A stretch of 28,690 nt of DNA from Fimenecus sp045613065 (GCA_045613065.1 JAZLAH010000076.1:1-28690); one strand, 5' to 3'. Shown: positions 7,630 through 15,265, counted from the first letter of the stretch. The notes: a model not told the origin generated them from the letters alone. A program made the numbers and translations.

Positions 7630-8202
7630 ATGCTCTTTGATGATAGTGATGTTAAAATCTTTACAGACAGTGATGACATCAAGTCTGAAAATTCCTATGA
7701 GGTTTCTGTTATTGCAGAAATGACAAAACACAGAAGCAATGGGAATATACTTAAGGCTAAACAATTAGGCAAACATCTTGCTGAAATATTTGTTGACGAA
7801 CCAAGCTTACTTAATCAGTTAGAAGCTGAGGTCGGAAAAATCGAGTGTAACAGTGATGATATGTATCAGATAAAGGTTCTGCTTGTTTTTACTGCAGAAT
7901 ACTGTATTAACCGTCTCCTCCCTGCTACTTTGTTATCCAATACTGCAGTTACTGCACTTTATGACACAGTAATTAAAAAGGCATCTGATTTTTATGACAG
8001 ACTTGATGATGCAGCTGAATATAGTTTCTATTATCTCGCTGTAAGAAAAGGAATTGATATTTCTAAAAATATTGGTATTTCTTTTGCAATGCTTTGTGGT
8101 GAAGATAAAAATGAGTACTATACAAATCTCGGCAAACGACTTTTCGAGGTTGCAGAGCACGAAATTCAAAAGATAATCGATGGTTATCATTTCATTAAAT
8201 AA
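7630..8202 (+). CDS. Uncharacterised 190-residue protein
   Basis: I do not recognise a family. The ATG at 7630 follows a strong AAGGAGGG site, codon use resembles its neighbours, and a terminator follows, so it looks like a real gene. The protein is acidic at its N terminus (MLFDDSDVKIFTDSDD), then appears all-helical, with no signal peptide or membrane segment, a soluble helix around VIAEMTKHRSNGNILKAKQL, two cysteines (ECNSDD, EYCINR) and a third near FAMLCGED that do not form a metal motif. It follows the PHP gene after 48 bp with no promoter or terminator in the gap, suggesting they share an mRNA. A helical scaffold or regulatory role is only a guess. Confidence 0.75.
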   Translation: MLFDDSDVKIFTDSDDIKSENSYEVSVIAEMTKHRSNGNILKAKQLGKHLAEIFVDEPSLLNQLEAEVGKIECNSDDMYQIKVLLVFTAEYCINRLLPATLLSNTAVTALYDTVIKKASDFYDRLDDAAEYSFYYLAVRKGIDISKNIGISFAMLCGEDKNEYYTNLGKRLFEVAEHEIQKIIDGYHFIK

Positions 8203-8217
8203 CATTAAGACGTAAGA

Positions 8218-8251
8218 AACCCGTAATCCTAACAGGACTACGGGTTATTTT
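8218..8251 (+). terminator. Intrinsic terminator between convergent genes
   Basis: Hairpin 8218-8230 with 8234-8246 (12 pairs, one A-C mismatch, 3-base loop), followed on the plus strand by ATTTTTATTT. It ends the PHP unit. On the minus strand it also follows nfo directly, but the tail there (TTTCTTAC) is weaker. Confidence 0.88.
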
Positions 8252-9081
8252 TATTTATATAAAGATTTCAAAAAAGCTATTTCACGAGCATAGCCATCCA
8301 ACTCATTAGGAGTTTCAAGATAAAATGGTAAATCACGAAGTGCAGGATGATTTATAATTCGCTCAAAGGCCTCAGCACCAATTGAGCCATCACCAATTTT
8401 TTCATGACGGTCCTTATGACTTGAAAAAGGATTTTTACTGTCGTTAATATGAATTGCTTTTAATCTGTTAAGACCAATAATCTTATCAAACTGTGTAAGA
8501 ACACCATCAAGGTCATTTACAATATCATATCCACCGTCATATACATGACAGGTATCAAGACAGACACCCATTTTTTCTTCAAGTTCTACACGGTCAATGA
8601 TTTCACGGAGTTCCTCAAACTTTCCTCCGACCTCACTACCCTTTCCTGCCATTGTTTCAAGCAAGACGGTAGTTGTTTGTTCTTTCCATAAAATAGAATT
8701 GAGCAAAGAGGAAATAAGGTCAATACCAACATCAACGCCTTGACCCACATGGCTTCCTGGATGAAAATTATATAAGTTTCCAGGAACAAACTCCATTCGT
8801 TTAAGGTCGTCAAGCATTGTATTGTACGCAAACTCACGGATATACGCTTTTTCAGCACAAGCATTAAGCGTATATGGAGCATGAGCAAGAATTTTAGCAA
8901 AATTCTTTTCTTTCATTAAATTATTGAGTTTTTCTGCATCTTCAGGAACAATTTCCTTTGCACTTCCACCTCTTGGGTTTCTTGTGAAAAACTGAAATGT
9001 ATTGGCATCTATAGAAAGCGCCTCACATCCCATATGATAAAAACCCTTTGAGGAAGACAAATGACATCCAATATTCAGCAT
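8251..9081 (-). CDS. nfo: Endonuclease IV (AP endonuclease)
   Basis: Cleaves DNA 5' to abasic sites in base-excision repair. The 276 residues fit the family length. All nine zinc ligands of the E. coli enzyme have counterparts: H67 (LAHAPY), H107 (FHPGSH), E142 (LLETMAG), D176 and H179 (CLDTCHVYDGGYD), H211 (HINDSK), D224 and H226 (KDRHEKIG) and E256 (LETPNE). ATG 9081 has an AGAGGT site inside the end of the upstream gene. The gap to that gene is 3 bp, so nfo is probably translated from an mRNA that starts at the cohesin-like gene, an unexpected partner for a repair enzyme. Confidence 0.98.
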   Translation of the reverse strand: MLNIGCHLSSSKGFYHMGCEALSIDANTFQFFTRNPRGGSAKEIVPEDAEKLNNLMKEKNFAKILAHAPYTLNACAEKAYIREFAYNTMLDDLKRMEFVPGNLYNFHPGSHVGQGVDVGIDLISSLLNSILWKEQTTTVLLETMAGKGSEVGGKFEELREIIDRVELEEKMGVCLDTCHVYDGGYDIVNDLDGVLTQFDKIIGLNRLKAIHINDSKNPFSSHKDRHEKIGDGSIGAEAFERIINHPALRDLPFYLETPNELDGYAREIAFLKSLYK

Positions 9082-9084
9082 AAA

Positions 9085-10404
9085 TTACCTCTTGAACTTT
9101 TCTTCAACAATTATCTTCTGCTTTTTCTTTGTACCATAATATCCCTTTGTAACAAAGAATGTAACTGCACCGATTACAACAGTCACAACGCCAGCAGTTG
9201 CAAGAATAAGAAGATATAAATATCCATCAGTATCTTTTGCATCATTTTCATTGAAATTTTCAATTGATGTTGGTTCAACTAATGAAAAATCTTCTCTTGT
9301 TGTTGATTCAAAATATGGTGGTGTTGTTGGTTCAGTAACAAATGGATAAGTTGTACTTACTTCTGTTGTGCTTTCCTCTGTTGTACTTTCTTCTACTGTT
9401 GTTGATTCCTCAGTAGTGCTTTCTTGTACAGTAGTACTTTCGCCTGTTTTTTCAGAAACTGTAATTTTATAATCAACCTTCCACTTATTTACAGTTGCAG
9501 TAATAGTTGCTTCACCAGGAGCCACAGCAGTTACTGTACCATTTAATACTGTTGCTACATTAGGATTTGATGTTGTCCATTTTGCAGTAACTACATCTGT
9601 TGAATCAGCAGGAACTTTAAGAACTGATAAATTAATCTTATCACCAACAACTGCTTTCCTTGAAGTGCTACCATCAGCTTTTACACCCGTCATGGCAACC
9701 GTTACAGTAACAGTACATTTTGCAGACTTTCCACCAGCAATAGCAGTAATTGTAGCTGTACCACCTTTAACAGCAGTAATAGTACCATCAGAACTTACAG
9801 TTGCAATATCGTCATCTGAAGAATAATAAGTCACGTTACTATCTGTTGTATTGCTTGGTGAAACAGTAGCCTTAAGCTTTGCTGTATCACCTTTTTTAAG
9901 TGTAACTTTTGTTTTATCGAGAGTAATCTTCTCTGCAGGAACTTTATTTAAAACAGTAATGCTTCCGTTGGAAACTGCATAACTATGAGTTGCACCATCA
10001 ACATCAGTATTTTCAGAACTTGAAAGAGTAAGTGCTGACTTTCCTGACTCCATAAGAATTTTAAAACTCACAGTAAATATTGTACCACTTTTAGCACTAT
10101 ACATACCTGAGAAATTAACAGAAGAGCCTGAGTCATTCACACTACTGCCTGCAGCTGCAGCACCACCTATAGCACAACTTACAACTTCAAGCTCAGCAGG
10201 ATTGTACTTAAGCTGCACATTTGACCCCCACAATTCAACAGATGTTGAAACTGAAACAGAAACTGTTACTGTCTCACCTGTTGCACCTATTACAGGAGAT
10301 ACTGAATATGTAACATCAGCCGCTGCTGTAGGAACTACACAAATGCCTGCAACGAGGAACATAAGTGCAAGTAAAATTGACATACATTTCATAGTCTTTC
10401 TCAT
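9085..10404 (-). CDS. Membrane-anchored surface protein with cohesin-like and two Big_2 domains
   Basis: Predicted exported, membrane-anchored protein, 439 residues. I choose ATG 10404 (MRKTMKCMSILLALMFLVAG) because an AGGTGA site lies 5-6 bp upstream; the frame opens three codons earlier at a GTG inside that site. Signal peptide 1-29, cleavage after TAAA. Residues about 30-150 resemble a cohesin fold (GETVTVSVSVSTSVELWG, LKYNPAELEVVSC, GTIFTVSFKI). Two Big_2 bacterial Ig-like domains follow (about 152-235, 236-316), each with the ATVS/ATVLNGTVTAV..GxATITA pattern. Then a Thr/Ser/Glu linker with repeated ESTTEE-like units and a C-terminal membrane helix near 393-418 with a Lys-rich tail. There is no LPXTG. 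The cohesin call rests on pattern only; a dockerin-binding role is unproven. Confidence 0.88.
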   Translation of the reverse strand: MRKTMKCMSILLALMFLVAGICVVPTAAADVTYSVSPVIGATGETVTVSVSVSTSVELWGSNVQLKYNPAELEVVSCAIGGAAAAGSSVNDSGSSVNFSGMYSAKSGTIFTVSFKILMESGKSALTLSSSENTDVDGATHSYAVSNGSITVLNKVPAEKITLDKTKVTLKKGDTAKLKATVSPSNTTDSNVTYYSSDDDIATVSSDGTITAVKGGTATITAIAGGKSAKCTVTVTVAMTGVKADGSTSRKAVVGDKINLSVLKVPADSTDVVTAKWTTSNPNVATVLNGTVTAVAPGEATITATVNKWKVDYKITVSEKTGESTTVQESTTEESTTVEESTTEESTTEVSTTYPFVTEPTTPPYFESTTREDFSLVEPTSIENFNENDAKDTDGYLYLLILATAGVVTVVIGAVTFFVTKGYYGTKKKQKIIVEEKFKR

Positions 10405-10434
10405 AAACATCACCTAAATTAAATATATACATTA

Positions 10435-10463
10435 ATAATATAATATTTAGGTAAAAAAGTCAA
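10435..10463 (-). promoter_or_regulatory. SigA-type promoter of the cohesin-like gene and nfo
   Basis: Minus strand TTGACT (10463-10458), 17 bp, TATTAT (10440-10435), about 30 bp before the start codon. Confidence 0.75.
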
Positions 10464-10483
10464 TTATAGTTATTTATGATTAA

Positions 10484-10518
10484 TAAAAAAGTGGCATGGA
10501 AAAATTTTCCACACCACT
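10484..10518 (-). terminator. Intrinsic terminator after mgtE
   Basis: AGTGG (10490-10494) pairs with CCACT (10514-10518) and TGGAAA with TTTCCA inside it, separated by a 2x2 internal loop; the minus strand then carries a run of six T (10489-10484). It ends the mgtE message. Confidence 0.85.
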
Positions 10519-10525
10519 ATAAAAT

Positions 10526-11866
10526 CTATAAATTTAATAAAGAAGCTGCAATTGAGAAATAAATCAATAAAGTAACAGCGTCTACAATAGTTGAAATGAA
10601 CGGACTTGACATTACAGCAGGGTCAAATCCTATCTTTTTTGCAATTACAGGAAGAATCGAACCAACAACCTTTGCAAAAACTACTGCTGCAATCATTGTA
10701 ACACTGACAACAAGTGCTATCTGCCAACCCACATCATCAAAAATCATCAATTTAGCAAAATTAACAATTGCCAATGCAATACCACAAATAAGTGCAATTG
10801 ATAATTCTTTAAAAACAACCTTTAATGTATCTCTAAATTCAATTTCACCCAAAGAAATACCACGGATAATGGTTGATGAAGACTGATTACCACAATTACC
10901 ACAAGTACCTGTAAGCATAGGAATAAACGCAGTCAAAGCCACACAAGCAGTCAACGCACCTTCAAAATGAGTGATGATTTTTTCAGTAAATGTTGCTGAA
11001 ACCATCAAAAGCATCAACCAAGGAATACGCTTTTTAAAGTTCTCAAATACGCTCATCTTAAGATATGGTTTATCAGTAGGCGTAATCGCAGCCATCAATT
11101 CCATATCCTCTGTAACTTCTTCCTGCATAACATCGATAGCGTCATCGACAGTGATAATACCAACAAGTCTGTTTTCCTTATCAACAACAGGAAGTGCCAA
11201 AAGGTCATACTTATCAAAAAGGTCAGCAACGACTTCTTTATCTTCCCATGTATTAACTGAAATAACGTTATCTTCCATTATTTCACGGATTGTTGAATTT
11301 TCGTCAGCAAGAAGCAAATCCTTTGCAGTAACAACACCCTTAAGTTTACGTTTACTATCAGTAACGTAACAAGTGTAAATTGTTTCTTTATCAACACCTG
11401 TTCGACGAATTCTCATAAAAGCATCAGAAACGGTCATTGAACGTTTAAGGTCAACATACTCAATTGTCATAATGCTTCCTGCAGAATCTTCAGGGTATTT
11501 AAGAATTTCATTGATGCTTTTTCGAGTATCTGGGTCAGTATGCTTTAAAATACGCTTAACAAGGCTTGATGGCATTTCCTCAATAAGGTCAACAGCATCA
11601 TCGACATATAGTTCATCAAGAACTTCACGAAGTTCCGAGTCACTGAAAGCACGAATCAACTGTTCCTGATATTCAGGTTCCATATTAACAAAAACCTCAG
11701 CTGCAAGTTCTTTATTAAGCAAACGATAAATAAGCGTAAGTTCACGTTCTTCAAGTTCCATGAAAATCTCAGCAATATCCTGTTCATTCATTTCATCAAG
11801 AACTTCTTTTAAAGCTTTCCAGTTTTTATTCTCCAAAAGTTCAATTATTAATTCATAATTTTCCAT
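10526..11866 (-). CDS. mgtE: Magnesium transporter MgtE
   Basis: Mg2+-gated channel of the inner membrane. The 446 residues show the usual order: acidic N-domain of short helical repeats (about 1-130), two CBS domains (about 131-255) ending VGIITVDDAIDVMQEE, a connecting helix, then five membrane helices with the family signature MLTGTCGNCGNQSSS. The ATG at 11866 follows AAGGAGCTG. The gene sits alone behind an M-box riboswitch and its terminator, and has its own terminator downstream. In this family the N and CBS domains close the pore at high Mg2+, so both RNA and protein would respond to the same ion. Nothing appears broken. Confidence 0.98.
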   Translation of the reverse strand: MENYELIIELLENKNWKALKEVLDEMNEQDIAEIFMELEERELTLIYRLLNKELAAEVFVNMEPEYQEQLIRAFSDSELREVLDELYVDDAVDLIEEMPSSLVKRILKHTDPDTRKSINEILKYPEDSAGSIMTIEYVDLKRSMTVSDAFMRIRRTGVDKETIYTCYVTDSKRKLKGVVTAKDLLLADENSTIREIMEDNVISVNTWEDKEVVADLFDKYDLLALPVVDKENRLVGIITVDDAIDVMQEEVTEDMELMAAITPTDKPYLKMSVFENFKKRIPWLMLLMVSATFTEKIITHFEGALTACVALTAFIPMLTGTCGNCGNQSSSTIIRGISLGEIEFRDTLKVVFKELSIALICGIALAIVNFAKLMIFDDVGWQIALVVSVTMIAAVVFAKVVGSILPVIAKKIGFDPAVMSSPFISTIVDAVTLLIYFSIAASLLNL

Positions 11867-11909
11867 TTTTCACAGCTCCTTCTTATATAGAATAGATATG
11901 TGAAACACG

Positions 11910-11952
11910 CGAGTATATTAAAAACTGCGGAGCATTACCGCATTAATACTCG
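11910..11952 (-). other. Hairpin at the end of the mgtE leader ORF
   Basis: On the minus strand, CGAGTAT (11952-11946) pairs with ATACTCG (11916-11910), with TGCGG and CCGCA forming an inner 5-bp stem followed by GTTTTT at about 11922-11927. The inner stem with its U run could act as a weak terminator; the outer stem has no U run after it. Whether it regulates mgtE is inference. Confidence 0.5.
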
Positions 11953-11986
11953 GAGGTTTCGCTGTTGTACTTCGGTACGTGTCCAC
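11918..11986 (-). CDS. Possible leader peptide upstream of mgtE (22 codons)
   Basis: Between the M-box terminator and mgtE lies an AAGGAG site (12000-11995) followed after 8 bp by GTG 11986. The frame codes for 22 residues: it starts MDTYRSTTAKPP and ends SINAVMLRSF, then TAA. A second frame opens two bases earlier at TTG 11988 (MWTRTEVQQRNLRVLMR, 17 residues, stop at 11935). The GTG frame ends at the U run of the hairpin described at 11910-11952 and contains a Pro-Pro pair, which recalls the proline-bearing Mg2+-sensing leader peptide MgtL of enteric bacteria, though the sequence is unrelated. A ribosome site this good 120 bp before mgtE needs some explanation, but translation is not proven. 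Confidence 0.4.
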   Translation of the reverse strand: MDTYRSTTAKPPSINAVMLRSF

Positions 11987-12011
11987 AATTTTCACTCCTT
12001 TTATTTTGATT

Positions 12012-12054
12012 AAAAAAATAAGACCACATTAAAGCTAAACGCAAAAATGAGGTC
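12012..12054 (-). terminator. M-box expression-platform terminator
   Basis: Stem 12022-12030 with 12046-12054 (8 of 9 paired, one T-T mismatch) and a minus-strand U run over 12021-12012. The loop holds bases 12032-12039, complementary over 8 bp to the 3' part of the aptamer (12081-12088). That pairing would be the antiterminator, so high Mg2+, which locks the aptamer, should favour termination before mgtE. Confidence 0.9.
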
Positions 12055-12063
12055 AAAAATACC

Positions 12064-12215
12064 ACATATTTCGTTCAAGCTTTAGCTTCGCAGGGCGATG
12101 AAATTACATTAAGTCATACCTTAGTTTCGATATGACCTGCTGACCTGCTAACAGTGTCTCCACCATTTCGCGGCAGTAATCCGTATCCCTGTGGTAGCCT
12201 TACCTACCGAATATG
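12064..12215 (-). promoter_or_regulatory. M-box (ykoK) magnesium riboswitch
   Basis: Read on the minus strand, the leader carries the M-box core: GGTAGGTAAGGCTACCACAG near 12209-12190, then GGATTACTGCCGCGAAATGG, GGAGACAC, and GTTAGCAGGTCAGCAGGTCA, ending in GCTAAAGCTTGAACG near 12084-12070. The order and the 3' GCTAAAGCT string match the B. subtilis mgtE leader as I know it. The ends CATATT (12215-12210) and AATATG (12069-12064) can pair as the closing stem. It precedes mgtE, the classic target. Confidence 0.95.
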
Positions 12216-12240
12216 TCATTACATATTGTTTTGTACATAT

Positions 12241-12269
12241 ATTATCAACCTTTATGGGCTATTTGTCAA
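12241..12269 (-). promoter_or_regulatory. SigA-type promoter of the M-box/mgtE leader
   Basis: Minus strand TTGACA (12269-12264), 17 bp, GATAAT (12246-12241). The start of transcription would fall near 12234, about 20 bases before the aptamer. Confidence 0.85.
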
Positions 12270-12393
12270 TATTATTTTAAAAAATCATAATATTTTTATA
12301 GTTAAAATACACATTTTTACTATCCTTTTTTAGTATGAATTAACAAAAATTGTTCTTTTGTGTTCATTTTTTGTTAAAAATTAGTTTTTCACA

Positions 12394-12422
12394 TTGAATA
12401 TATCCTTAAAATATGTTAGAAT
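12394..12422 (+). promoter_or_regulatory. SigA-type promoter of the GPH-type transporter
   Basis: TTGAAT (12394-12399), 17 bp, TAGAAT (12417-12422) with an extended -10 TGT at 12414-12416. The 125 bp between this and the divergent mgtE promoter is very AT-rich; it contains TACTA/TAGTA at about 12318-12335 and TTAACAAAA...TTTTGTGTTC at 12340-12365, similar to the region before the PHP gene. Confidence 0.78.
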
Positions 12423-12458
12423 TTATAATTGTAAAATTATGCACAAGGAGTGTCAAAA

Positions 12459-14981
12459 ATGAATTTAACTCAAACAGTTAAAGATGGCGTTGACAAGGTT
12501 CGTACCTATTGGAAAACGCCACCAAAAGGTCGTTACATGAATTTTAGAGAAATCGCGGCATACTCAGGCGGTGGTATCGGTGCTTACATGATTATCACAC
12601 TTGGTAATGCTTGTCTTTTGGCAATGGGTAATACACTCATTTCATCAACACTTGGTGTTGGTGCAACAGATATGTATTTACTCTATGTTATTGCTATTCT
12701 CATCAATATTCCATTTACTGGACTTCGTGCGACTATTATCGATAATACAAGAAACAAAGCAGGTAAATATCGTCCATACATAGTAACAATGGCTATTCCT
12801 ACTGCTATTATTTGTAATTTGATAGTATGGTTCCCATATGATAAGTTAAGTCTTATCGTTGGTGAAGGCATGATATTCGGCAGAGAAAAGGATTATGTTG
12901 CAAAATGTGCTTTAATTCTTATTTTGAATATCGCATTGAACTTCATTTACTATTTCTTCTATGATGGCTATGAAAACCTTATCCACGTTCTTTCTCCAAA
13001 TACACAGGAAAGAGCAGACGTTGCATCAATCAAGAGTGTTGTTTATTCATTCGCTCCTACAGTTGTTAACCTTTTCACACCTATTATTGCACAGAATATC
13101 TTCCATTCGAACACAACAGATATTCGTGTTTACAGATTGCTCTACCCTATCCTTGGTGTTTTAGGTATTCTCCTTTGTATTGTTGTTTATAAATACACAG
13201 AAGAAAAAATCGTTCAGGCAAGAACTCACGTTGTTCAGATTAAATTCATTGACGCTCTTCGTGCAGTTGCAAAGAATAAATATTTCTGGATTATCTCACT
13301 TGCAGGTTGGATTGGATTCCTTGAATCAGCATACGCTAACATCCTTAACTGGCTTTACAACTATGGTGGTGCTTGTTCAGGTAATGTTTACGGTCTTGTT
13401 GTTACACTTTACGGTAACGCTTCACTCTGGGGTATGATTGCTGCTCCATTCTGTATCAGAAAATGGGGTAAAAAGTCTGTTCTCGTTGTTACAAACTTTA
13501 TGAACATTGCATTCATCCTTATGATGCTTCCTTTCACACAGGAAATCAACAACCTTACAATCTGGCTTGTTATGGGTTGTCTTTACCTTAACGCACTTAT
13601 GGGTTCATTTGCTCATATTCTTAATCCAACAATTCAGGCTGACATCCGTGACTATCAGCAGTACCAGACAGGTGAAAGAATCGACGGCATGTTCTCTGCA
13701 GTTGCTACAATCGGTACTATAATTACTCTTGGTACTTCAGCTGTCCTTCCTGTTATCTACGAAAAAGGCGGCATTACAGCTGAAATGGCAAAGAAGGTTA
13801 CATCAGACCCTGAAGTTTTAAATCGTGTTCTTGGTGATGGAAAAACTGTAGGTCAGATTCTTTCAGAACAGTTATCTTTCGGACAGGATAACTATGCTAA
13901 CCCATATTCTGCATTGTATGACCTTGATGTTTTCCTTCCACTTATGCACGCACTTATCATCATCGCAGCGGTTGGTGCATTAATGAACGTTATTCCTTAT
14001 TTCTGGTATGACTTTAATGAAAGAAAACAGAAATCAGTTATTCGTGTACTTAAAGTTCGCGCCCTCTTTGAAGACTATGGTAACGGCATTACAAATGATG
14101 CTCAACTTGTTGAAGGTATTGACCTTATCCGTGAAGCAAGAGAAATGGCAAATAAACAGCCAAAAGTTCTTGACAAGAAATCATATAAATCAATCAAAGA
14201 CAAGGCTGCTAAGAAAGCTGCTAAGAAGGCTTATCAGGATGACTTTAATTACAACGAAGAAATCGAAATTTCAAAGTTTGTATGTGAAGAACTTGATAAA
14301 TTCTCAACAGATGTATTCAAATATCAGTACAATGTTCAGAAAGGCATTTATGATGCAGGACTCAATGGTCTTAAGCTCATGAACATTGATGAAATAAATG
14401 CTGAAATGGCAAATGCCAAAGCAATGCCAAAGGGTACAAAAGAAGAAAAAGAAATCAGAAAGTTTGCTATCGAAGTTGCAAGAAGCAAGAAATCTGCATT
14501 CAAAGCTCTTAACAAATTCTTTGCTAACGAAAACCTTGTTAAACCTGACTTTGCTGAACTTGAAAAAATCTTTGATGTTGAAGATGCTTGTGATGATAAG
14601 CTCAAGGAACTTTATCTCGCACTCAGAGATGCTAAAAAAGCAAAAGACAGTGCAAAAGCTAAATCAATCAAGGCTGACATCAAAGCTTATGAAGCTAAAA
14701 AGGCTGAAGCTCGTAAGGCTTCTAAGGCTGAAATGGATAAGCATGCATACTTTGCACGTGCTGCAAAGCCATATCTTGATGCTGAAAAGCTTGTAAAACA
14801 AGAAGAAAACTACAAGCACTTTGAAGATATTGCTGATATGTATGAAGAAGCAAAAGTTCGTAATGAAAAGGCTATGGCTGATGCTGAAGCTGCTGCTCTT
14901 AAAGAAAAAGAAGAACAGGCTGCATATGCTGCTCAGTTAAAGGCTGAAAAAGCTGCTAAGAAAGCTGCTAAGAAAAAATAA
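12459..14981 (+). CDS. GPH/MFS-type cation:sugar symporter-like transporter with long cytoplasmic tail
   Basis: Inner-membrane transporter of the glycoside-pentoside-hexuronide (MFS_2) type; substrate unknown. ATG 12459 is chosen because AAGGAG (12445-12450) lies 8 bp upstream; the GTG at 12450 overlaps that site. It has 840 residues. About 1-520 form the transporter with around 12 hydrophobic helices and the family-like loop DNTRNKAGKYRPYIV after the second or third helix. The helices end near IPYFWYDFNERKQK. About 520-840 is a highly charged, Ala/Lys/Glu-rich helical tail (AKKAAKKAYQDD, KAKSIKADIKAYEAKKAEA) ending KKAAKKK, predicted coiled coil, probably cytoplasmic. Typical GPH transporters have about 450-500 residues, so the tail of about 320 is unusual. 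It is transcribed alone. Confidence 0.88.
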   Translation: MNLTQTVKDGVDKVRTYWKTPPKGRYMNFREIAAYSGGGIGAYMIITLGNACLLAMGNTLISSTLGVGATDMYLLYVIAILINIPFTGLRATIIDNTRNKAGKYRPYIVTMAIPTAIICNLIVWFPYDKLSLIVGEGMIFGREKDYVAKCALILILNIALNFIYYFFYDGYENLIHVLSPNTQERADVASIKSVVYSFAPTVVNLFTPIIAQNIFHSNTTDIRVYRLLYPILGVLGILLCIVVYKYTEEKIVQARTHVVQIKFIDALRAVAKNKYFWIISLAGWIGFLESAYANILNWLYNYGGACSGNVYGLVVTLYGNASLWGMIAAPFCIRKWGKKSVLVVTNFMNIAFILMMLPFTQEINNLTIWLVMGCLYLNALMGSFAHILNPTIQADIRDYQQYQTGERIDGMFSAVATIGTIITLGTSAVLPVIYEKGGITAEMAKKVTSDPEVLNRVLGDGKTVGQILSEQLSFGQDNYANPYSALYDLDVFLPLMHALIIIAAVGALMNVIPYFWYDFNERKQKSVIRVLKVRALFEDYGNGITNDAQLVEGIDLIREAREMANKQPKVLDKKSYKSIKDKAAKKAAKKAYQDDFNYNEEIEISKFVCEELDKFSTDVFKYQYNVQKGIYDAGLNGLKLMNIDEINAEMANAKAMPKGTKEEKEIRKFAIEVARSKKSAFKALNKFFANENLVKPDFAELEKIFDVEDACDDKLKELYLALRDAKKAKDSAKAKSIKADIKAYEAKKAEARKASKAEMDKHAYFARAAKPYLDAEKLVKQEENYKHFEDIADMYEEAKVRNEKAMADAEAAALKEKEEQAAYAAQLKAEKAAKKAAKKK

Positions 14982-15003
14982 TGTAAAATTGTTATTTCAA
15001 TTG

Positions 15004-15034
15004 AGCCAACACATTAAACTGTGTTGGCTTTTTT
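15004..15034 (+). terminator. Intrinsic terminator after the transporter gene
   Basis: AGCCAACACA (15004-15013) pairs with TGTGTTGGCT (15020-15029), 10 bp without mismatch, 6-base loop, then a T run TTTTT. Confidence 0.95.
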
Positions 15035-15108
15035 GTTTGTAATAAATCAGAATTATTCCATATTTATATATATATTATTTATTATATTAATTATATTATT
15101 ATTTATAG

Positions 15109-15195
15109 ATTGCAATTTTTGCAGTAGTCTATTGCAATTTCTGCAGTAGTCTATTGCAAATTCTGCAGTAGTGGTATTGCAATTTCTGCAGTAGT
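15109..15195. repeat. Four 20-bp direct repeats at 22-23 bp spacing
   Basis: Units at 15109-15128, 15131-15150, 15153-15172 and 15176-15195 share ATTGCAATTTCTGCAGTAGT, with single changes in units 1 (T for C) and 3 (A for T). Units are separated by 2, 2 and 3 bases, so their phase is about two helical turns. Each unit contains two short palindromes, ATTGCAAT (ATTGCAAA in unit 3) and CTGCAG (TTGCAG in unit 1). A very AT-rich tract (15057-15108) lies directly to the left. They sit between two converging terminators and not in front of any gene. Function unknown. Confidence 0.95.
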
Positions 15196-15214
15196 TAACT
15201 ATTAAATTTGCAAA

Positions 15215-15250
15215 TAAAAAAAATCCCTGTACTACTGAAAGTACAGGGAT
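15215..15250 (-). terminator. Intrinsic terminator after rpoD
   Basis: ATCCCTGTAC (15223-15232) pairs with GTACAGGGAT (15241-15250), 10 bp, 8-base loop; the minus strand then has a T run over 15222-15215. Confidence 0.95.
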
Positions 15251-15265
15251 ATCAAAATTTAATTA

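Noticed and set aside
10202..10417. 71-residue frame on the plus strand across the signal peptide of the cohesin-like gene
   Set aside because: Antisense to a strong gene; low-complexity Thr/Val composition arises from the complementary codons and no ribosome site or promoter is present.
15109..15195. CRISPR-like array of four repeats
   Set aside because: The spacers are only 2-3 bases, the repeats are 20 bp and imperfect, and no cas gene is nearby. They are tandem repeats, not a CRISPR.
15057..15195. Replication origin with iterons and an AT-rich unwinding region
   Set aside because: The look is suggestive, but no replication initiator gene, DnaA-box cluster or dnaA/dnaN context is present.
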